Shown here: piece by piece, positions 7,701 to 11,935 of the stretch | How the letters are laid out: every line of letters begins with the position of its first letter | How positions within the stretch are numbered: the stretch's first letter is position 1 | Source: an uncultured Synechococcus sp. | GTDB lineage: Bacteria > Cyanobacteriota > Cyanobacteriia > PCC-6307 > Cyanobiaceae | Reading direction: 5' to 3' | DNA: 11,935 nucleotides | Assembly (NCBI GenBank): GCA_913040905.1 | Contig: CAJWIC010000025.1 | Coordinates: forward strand, 1-11,935 | The notes under the pieces: model-generated | Database searches by the model: none | Told to the model about the DNA's origin: nothing | What the model saw: only the letters and a program-made list of their open reading frames with translations | Made by a program: the position numbers and the translations under genes

Positions 7701-7734
7701 TCAACACGACACCCTTGAAGATCTGATTGGTTAA
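4717..7734 (+). CDS. G8-domain / beta-helix protein with acidic linker and RTX-like tail
   Basis: A 1005-residue, probably exported protein. Residues about 40-160 are a G8 domain (ASGDWSSASTWQGG, IPEGMIVRLDG, LRVNGELRFA). Residues about 160-700 look like a right-handed parallel beta-helix, with GGRYSVHFHRNG at 311-322, NVAFDVVGAAFSTEAGDE ending at 374 and GDGFWLQG ending at 413. These motifs resemble the animal CEMIP/TMEM2/fibrocystin group, where G8 plus beta-helix proteins include hyaluronan-degrading enzymes. Residues 759-792 are a Asp/Glu-rich linker. Residues about 908-940 carry degenerate RTX nonapeptides (GGAGRDVLIGG, GGSGADTF), followed by a 65-residue tail. There is no N-terminal signal peptide, which with the RTX tail suggests type I secretion; no transporter genes are near. 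A role in polysaccharide binding, cleavage or cell-surface structure is inferred. The ATG at 4717 lacks a good ribosome site; ATGs at 4786 and 4795 are alternatives. The middle third is AT-richer than its neighbours. Confidence 0.88.
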   Translation: MNAMLLASEMPAHPDDPTLQREHMAAMDLAKPEQASHVAVASGDWSSASTWQGGRIPDQGSQVLIPEGMIVRLDGEVSSSLEWLRVNGELRFATDRDTELRVDTLVSAPGSRLEIGTAEQPVQSGVRARIVFADRGPLTVDDDPMLMGRGAILHGATRIHGAAKTSAVTAAIDPQRGDRSIVLNDTPSGWSVGDQLVIAGTRPDGGGDETVVIQSIEGNRIVVEAPLSEDHITPRDHLQVHVANISRNVEFTSENTAIDRRGHVMFMHTREVDVANAAFNDLGRTDKLRPLNSPYFDDEGFFVEETGGNTGGRYSVHFHRNGVERSGSPAVVRGSVVAGNPGWGFVNHSSYVDFIDNVAFDVVGAAFSTEAGDEIGRFQSNLAIRMHGTGDEPISRQEDGDFGHAGDGFWLQGPGVVVENNVAAGATGSGLILYAEPLFEDGLGLTTFPTGNLPNPSIAEGDQSVPVSLAPLATFRGNESYGSALGAQIYYHRTFITIEEEQEKQAGYQFAPSLMEDMSLWSNANGMQVNYTVDTEFRGFQIIGPSDGSGDTGFDAASNFYNRGTHRYENFVVEDYEIGFSAPRSGVIDLDSGYFNNTTDFYINEPRQLGRRMRFGGDIQFGDRVSGVVEGEVVPRSYFEMDPQLAPAADSANEHFLLDDQVLLDFGPFRNQQLYFFEQSADHVLFPEPPEQLTPDDPGPTIGDEFVGVSNAEIESIYGESFGGVIAPEDARELSRILGLVGSPATELPELNPNPLPLDDDDDELDDDGEDREEDDGEIDDGEDDHDAFEDPMAESEASELEIGLSETGGTLRLKLRRGELVERSDEVVRSSLGDFDEISLFSSNVSERIVFNLNPRQDWSPEFIHLFAARGRDRIKVSQKVPSEDYVLAIHGQKGDDRLDASRFSGEVELDGGAGRDVLIGGRARSELWGGSGADTFDLRSELSGLQMIMDFDPDVDQLRLDQTVGSYRIDVRGDDLWLMTGERAVAVFEGLVDQHDTLEDLIG
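7039..7065 (+). repeat. Tandem 12-mer repeat in the acidic linker
   Basis: GACGATGGGGAG occurs at 7039-7050 and again at 7054-7065, separated by ATC. It lies inside a wider GAC/GAT/GAG-rich tract (6991-7080) that codes the Asp/Glu linker of the G8 protein. The pattern fits growth by replication slippage. Confidence 0.8.
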
Positions 7735-7740
7735 GTGGTG

Positions 7741-7767
7741 CAATCAAGGCCTGACTCAGGCTGATTG
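7741..7767. terminator. Bulged hairpin between convergent genes, likely shared terminator
   Basis: CAATCA pairs with TGATTG and GCCTG with CAGGC around an ACT loop, with a two-base bulge (AG) on the left arm: 11 pairs in total. It starts 7 nt after the stop of the G8 gene, and the loop contains the stop codon of the minus-strand HD gene. No strong T-run follows on either side, so termination may depend on other factors. Confidence 0.5.
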
Positions 7768-9858
7768 TCTTGGTCTTGCAGGAATGGGATACGGGATGCG
7801 GCGGTGTCTCATCCGCCGCCAGACCTTGACAAAGGCCTGAACAACAAGTTCAACCTCAGACCGTGAAAGTCCACTCTTGCGAAGTTGTCCATCCTGCTGG
7901 CGTGATTCCACAATGCGACGCACTGTGTTCTTCGCTTCATCGTCTGAAGTGTCGGGTGGCAATGAGCGCAAAGCCGCCTCGCACCCATCAGCCAGCATGA
8001 GGATTCCTGTCTCCTTGGAGCGGGGTGACGGCCCGTGGTAACGAAAGCGCCTCTCCTCCACCTTCGGATCTCGCTGACGGGCCTGATGCAGAAAAAATCC
8101 CATCTTCAGCGTTCCTTGGTGCTCTGGAATGAAATCTGCGATGGGCCGAGGCAGGCGATGGCGTTTGGCCAGCTTCAGACCTTCATCCACATGGGCTTGC
8201 AGGACGGCTGCGCTCTGTTCCGGATCGTTCAGGGTGTCATGGGGATTGGGACCATCCTTCTGGTTCTCGATAAACCAGTCCGGTGCATGGAGCTTGCCAA
8301 CGTCGTGATAGAGGGAGCCTGTTCGAATCAGATCGACATCGGCATTGATGGCACGGGCCCCTTCCTCGGCGAGGCCGCAGATCATCAGTGTGTGCTCGAA
8401 GGTGCCAGGAGCTTCACAGGACAGGCGCCGCAACAGAGGACGCTCCTGGTCTGCCAGTTCCAGCAGGCGTGCACGGGTCAGCAAGCCGAAGGATCCCTCC
8501 AGCATGGGAATCATCAACAGAGACAGCATCAGCAGGAGACCCAGTAACAAGGCATCCGTGCTGAGTTCATCCAGTCCCGGATTCAGTGATCCCCAGAGCC
8601 GCCATCCCGTCACGGGTTGGAGCTGAAGCAGGACCCACTGAGCCACCAGGGCGCCGACTGGCAGCAGAACAGCGAGTTGCAGCAACTGCCCCCGGCTGCG
8701 CTGACGCCCTGCAATGACTCCCCCCGCTGTGGCCACTCCGACAGCGATCAACAGACGTCCATCGCCCAGTCCATTGACGGGCAGCGGCCAGATCAGGGCT
8801 GTGATCGCCATCCAGACCAAGCCACAGCTTGTCCCCAGTCCTTCGGTCAGGATCAGCGTGGGCGGCACCAGCACCGCCAATGGACTCACCGTTGCTTGAA
8901 ACCAGAGTTTGGCCAACTGAGCAAGCAGCAGGAGTGCCAGGGCCAGCAGCGCATGACGGAATTCAAGCCCGGGACGCTCCCGTCGCATCACCAACAGCAT
9001 CACGCCGCAGGCAACGAGGGCTTCGAGGAAACGACCAAGCCAAACCAAGGGCTGGGGTTCTCGCTTGACTTTTCCGAAAAAATCGAGGACGTCGTAGGCC
9101 TGGGGACTGATCGGTTCCCCCTTGCGCGTGATCAGGTCTCCCTTTCGAACTTCGATGGTGGGGATGCCTTGTTTGGTGAGTTGTTCTTCGATCAGCTGTT
9201 TGCTGAGGTTGGGATCGGTGCGCAGGTTGCTGCTTCCCTGCAGGCTGCTCACCAGCAGCTTCGCCGCCAGGGAGCGGGCTGCAGGGTTGTTCACCGCATC
9301 ACCCTGCAGCTGGAGAGAGGCAGCCTGGCGAAGTTGATCCACTGCAAGGGTGCTCACCAATCCCTGGCTGAGCATGCGCTGCGCGGCCTGCCGGACAACG
9401 TTGTCCCAGGCGAGATGGTCTTGATCACTGCGTTGTTCCAGCCAGACCTGTTCGTCAGCAGTGAGATTGACCGGCCCGACCCGGGCCGCAGATCCGCTCT
9501 CGCTGACCTGTTGCAATTCACTGAGCTGACGTTCCAGTCGGAGCTTGAGCGCCTGCGTCTGCTCTGCGTCGAGCACCTGAACCACGGAGCGGGCGACCAG
9601 GGTGGAGCGTCGTTGTTCCAGTGCGGTGCTGTCCTGCACCAGGGCATCCTTGGGCGCGATGGCGTTGAACGGCGCCAGCGCACCAGGCTGAAGATCAGGT
9701 TTCAGCAGCCAGGGAAGGCTGGATGCACCGGCAACAACCAGGCAGAGCAGCAGAACAAGGCTTGATTGCACTGGCGTCCAGCGCAGCAGTCGCCCTGCCG
9801 GACGTTGATGACGCAGCCAGCGTCTCCATCTTTTGATCACGCCGTTGAAGCGAACCAA
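7756..9858 (-). CDS. 7TM-HD (PgpH-like) membrane phosphohydrolase, putative cyclic-dinucleotide phosphodiesterase
   Basis: A 700-residue membrane protein of the 7TMR-HD family, whose member PgpH hydrolyses c-di-AMP. One span lies at about 33-52, then a periplasmic 7TMR-HDED region at about 55-270 with coiled-coil-like helices and the motif EVRKGDLITRKGEPI. Clustered hydrophobic spans follow from about 272 to 455, and then a cytoplasmic HD domain at about 480-640. The metal ligands are visible: H489 in GTFEHT, H518-D519 in YHDVGK, H556 in QAHVDEG, H580 in PEHQG and D624 in LADGCEAA, so the enzyme should be active. It ends convergent with the G8 gene and is divergent from folD. The start is uncertain: TTG at 9858 gives 700 residues, and an in-frame GTG six codons later is an alternative. 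c-di-AMP is the best guess for the substrate; this was not tested for cyanobacterial members as far as I know. Confidence 0.92.
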   Translation of the reverse strand: MVRFNGVIKRWRRWLRHQRPAGRLLRWTPVQSSLVLLLCLVVAGASSLPWLLKPDLQPGALAPFNAIAPKDALVQDSTALEQRRSTLVARSVVQVLDAEQTQALKLRLERQLSELQQVSESGSAARVGPVNLTADEQVWLEQRSDQDHLAWDNVVRQAAQRMLSQGLVSTLAVDQLRQAASLQLQGDAVNNPAARSLAAKLLVSSLQGSSNLRTDPNLSKQLIEEQLTKQGIPTIEVRKGDLITRKGEPISPQAYDVLDFFGKVKREPQPLVWLGRFLEALVACGVMLLVMRRERPGLEFRHALLALALLLLAQLAKLWFQATVSPLAVLVPPTLILTEGLGTSCGLVWMAITALIWPLPVNGLGDGRLLIAVGVATAGGVIAGRQRSRGQLLQLAVLLPVGALVAQWVLLQLQPVTGWRLWGSLNPGLDELSTDALLLGLLLMLSLLMIPMLEGSFGLLTRARLLELADQERPLLRRLSCEAPGTFEHTLMICGLAEEGARAINADVDLIRTGSLYHDVGKLHAPDWFIENQKDGPNPHDTLNDPEQSAAVLQAHVDEGLKLAKRHRLPRPIADFIPEHQGTLKMGFFLHQARQRDPKVEERRFRYHGPSPRSKETGILMLADGCEAALRSLPPDTSDDEAKNTVRRIVESRQQDGQLRKSGLSRSEVELVVQAFVKVWRRMRHRRIPYPIPARPRQSA

Positions 9859-9929
9859 AGCAAGGGACTTGACCCCCTAACGCTAGCTGTCTCTGCAGGG
9901 CATGCTGGAGGGACTGATGGGTTCCCGGC
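9859..9929. promoter_or_regulatory. Divergent intergenic region between HD gene and folD
   Basis: These 71 bases must hold the 5' signals for both divergent genes unless promoters lie inside coding sequence. A purine run (AGGGGG on the minus strand, near 9873-9878) and GGAGGGAC near 9909 on the plus strand are the only ribosome-site-like stretches, both further from the start codons than usual. No convincing -35/-10 pair is visible. Confidence 0.3.
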
Positions 9930-10811
9930 ATGGCCCTGCGGCTGGATGGTAAGGCGTTGGCCTCAACGGTGGAGCGTCGCCTGAGCAGCGTTGTTGACGC
10001 CCACGCAACGACGGTTGGGCGTCCGCCTGGACTCGCTGTGCTTCGGGTGGGGGATGACCCAGCCAGTGCCGTTTACGTTGCGAATAAAGAGAAAGCCTGC
10101 GCCCGCGTTGGCATCGCCAGCTACGGAGCTCATCTGGCTGCAGACACACCTTCAGAACAGGTGCTCAGCACGATCCGGGGGCTTAACGCAGATCCGCGCG
10201 TCGATGGAATCCTGCTGCAGTTGCCGTTGCCGAAGGGAATGGACGAGCGTCCTCTCTTGGAGGCCATCGACCCAGAAAAGGATGCCGACGGTCTTCACAC
10301 GCTCAACCTGGGACGCTTGTTGAAAGGCGAACCCGGTCCGCGCAGCTGCACACCGGCCGGGGTGATGGCGCTTCTGCGCAACAACGGTCTTGATCCTTCC
10401 GGCAAACGGGCCGTGGTGATCGGACGCAGCATTCTTGTCGGGCAGCCGATGGCATTGATGTTGCAGGCCGCCAACGCCACCGTCACCGTCGCGCATTCCC
10501 GCACCACTGATCTGGCTGCCCACACCCGCGAGGCCGACATCGTGGTGGTTGCTGCCGGACGCCCTGGCATGGTCGGCGCCGAGCACATCAGGTCTGGAGC
10601 TGCAGTGGTGGATGTCGGCATTCATCGCAAGCCGGAGGGTGGCCTCTGCGGTGATGTGGTGGCCGAGGAGGTGGAGCCGATCGCTGCAGCCCTGTCGCCT
10701 GTGCCCGGGGGGGTTGGACCGATGACGGTGACCATGCTGCTGGTGAACACCGTGGTTGCCTGGTGCCGACGTCATGGCAATGACCACGGTCTGGATGACC
10801 TGATCAGCTGA
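9930..10811 (+). CDS. folD: Bifunctional methylenetetrahydrofolate dehydrogenase / methenyltetrahydrofolate cyclohydrolase
   Basis: FolD interconverts 5,10-methylene-, 5,10-methenyl- and 10-formyl-tetrahydrofolate, supplying one-carbon units for purines and formyl-Met-tRNA in the cytoplasm. The protein is 293 residues, close to the usual 280-300. The catalytic-lysine motif YVANKEKAC gives Lys53 as the likely counterpart of E. coli Lys54. Other signatures are [13 protein letters not shown] (about residues 93-105), [20 protein letters not shown], the NADP-binding [14 protein letters not shown], and near the end [15 protein letters not shown]. All expected motifs are intact. The ATG at 9930 leads straight into the conserved start (LRLDGKALA). 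The stop overlaps the next gene's ATG by one base (TGATG), indicating translational coupling with the oxygenase-like gene downstream. Confidence 0.98.
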   Translation: MALRLDGKALASTVERRLSSVVDAHATTVGRPPGLAVLRVGDDPASAVYVANKEKACARVGIASYGAHLAADTPSEQVLSTIRGLNADPRVDGILLQLPLPKGMDERPLLEAIDPEKDADGLHTLNLGRLLKGEPGPRSCTPAGVMALLRNNGLDPSGKRAVVIGRSILVGQPMALMLQAANATVTVAHSRTTDLAAHTREADIVVVAAGRPGMVGAEHIRSGAAVVDVGIHRKPEGGLCGDVVAEEVEPIAAALSPVPGGVGPMTVTMLLVNTVVAWCRRHGNDHGLDDLIS

Positions 10812-11509
10812 TGGCAGACCAGGCGATCCACTGGTTGTTTCCCACTCCTGTGTTGCAAGTCGACCTCACCCCCACAGCCGAGGTGAGCCTGGCGATGGAG
10901 CAGCAGCTGGCTCTGTTTGACCGTGAGGTCTTCTCGCATCCGGAATTCAGCGATCGCAACAACCTCACCGGCGATTTACTGGGCAAAGCGGGTCTGGATC
11001 AACTGCATCGCCTGGACGCATTCCAGTGGCTGAATCAGCAACTGGCCATTCAGGTGGATGCATACCTGCGCGAACTGCTCGGCCCCAATCACGCCTTGGA
11101 GGTTCATATCCAGAAAGCGTGGCCTGTGGTCTGTGCCAGGCAAGGCGGGACGATCGAACCCCATACCCACCGCAATGCGCAGCTCAGTGCTGTGTTCTAC
11201 GTGCGAACGGATCCTGACAATCCAAGTGGCGAGTTGGAGTTTCAGGCACCGGACGATTACTTCAGCCATGTGATGGCGATTCCCTATCGCGATGCTGCTG
11301 TTTCGGGGGGTGTTTTTGCTTCAAAACAGCATCGGCTGCTGCTGTTCCCTTCTGATCTGCGTCATCAGGTCACCCCCTACGAGGGAATTTCACCGCGCTA
11401 CTCCGTCTCCTACGACCTGGCGATCACAACAGCCCCTGGTCAGGGACGGGAAATGCGCATGCCCCATCCGATGGACTGGGTTCCTCTCTCCAAGCCAGGG
11501 CCGGCCTGA
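10811..11509 (+). CDS. Putative 2OG-Fe(II) oxygenase (TIGR02466-like)
   Basis: A 232-residue soluble protein resembling the TIGR02466 / 2OG-Fe(II) oxygenase_5 group common in marine cyanobacteria and their phages. It opens with WLFPTPVLQVDL, typical of the family. The double-stranded beta-helix ligands are visible as IEPHTHRNAQLSAVFYV (H118 and H120), then LLLFPSDLRHQVTPYEG (H185) and a following Arg (R196 in SPRYSVSYDL) suited to bind 2-oxoglutarate. The first motif reads HxH where many oxygenases have HxD. The substrate is unknown; prolyl hydroxylases and other amino-acid or protein hydroxylases are the nearest relatives in fold. Its ATG overlaps the folD stop by one base, and crtE starts 27 nt after its stop, so the three genes probably share a transcript. 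Confidence 0.82.
   Translation: MADQAIHWLFPTPVLQVDLTPTAEVSLAMEQQLALFDREVFSHPEFSDRNNLTGDLLGKAGLDQLHRLDAFQWLNQQLAIQVDAYLRELLGPNHALEVHIQKAWPVVCARQGGTIEPHTHRNAQLSAVFYVRTDPDNPSGELEFQAPDDYFSHVMAIPYRDAAVSGGVFASKQHRLLLFPSDLRHQVTPYEGISPRYSVSYDLAITTAPGQGREMRMPHPMDWVPLSKPGPA

Positions 11510-11935
<426 letters not shown>

Noticed and set aside
8617..9765. 382-residue plus-strand ORF opposite the HD phosphohydrolase gene
   Set aside because: Gln/His-rich, low-complexity product with no motif; the opposite strand encodes a complete 7TM-HD protein with all metal ligands, so this is an antisense shadow.
10152..10787. 211-residue minus-strand ORF opposite folD
   Set aside because: His/Gln/Arg-rich shadow of a complete, highly conserved folD.

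Overview
This looks like the chromosome of an alpha-cyanobacterium of the marine Synechococcus type. I infer this from the set of genes (leuA, an intramembrane HD phosphohydrolase, folD and a carotenoid-type crtE together with a stand-alone Nif11 protein and a TIGR02466-like oxygenase), moderately high GC, short intergenic gaps and frequent gene overlaps. The assignment rests on remembered gene order and protein style, not on a database search. There are no rRNA or tRNA genes, no CRISPR array and no transposase.

Left part (1-1771): the 3' end of leuA (2-isopropylmalate synthase) is followed after 5 nt by a MalG/UgpE-like sugar ABC transporter permease that has no partner genes in view. Positions 1772-3432 are an accessory patch. 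It holds a small Nif11-domain protein, a possible 51-residue ORF too short for usual gene callers, two unrecognised genes on the minus strand (82 and 144 residues), and a divergent MTH1187-type thiamine-binding protein. Positions 3486-4647 hold a secreted HExxH protein of metalloprotease type whose end overlaps the start of a small RluA-family pseudouridine synthase.

The centre (4717-7734) is one 1005-residue protein and the most unusual item here: an N-terminal G8 domain, a right-handed beta-helix carrying the GRYxVHFH signature seen in animal CEMIP/TMEM2-type proteins, a very acidic linker, and a short RTX calcium-binding tail that suggests type I secretion. Its middle part is visibly more AT-rich than the flanking housekeeping genes.

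Right part (7756-11935): a PgpH-like HD phosphohydrolase on the minus strand converges on the G8 gene and diverges from folD. The rightward run is folD, then a 2OG-Fe(II) oxygenase-like gene overlapping folD by one base, then the 5' part of crtE (geranylgeranyl diphosphate synthase), cut by the window end. The housekeeping genes serve leucine synthesis, one-carbon metabolism, isoprenoid/pigment synthesis, and probably cyclic-dinucleotide turnover. The accessory genes between 1772 and 7734 look like an insertion of lineage-specific material between conserved blocks.
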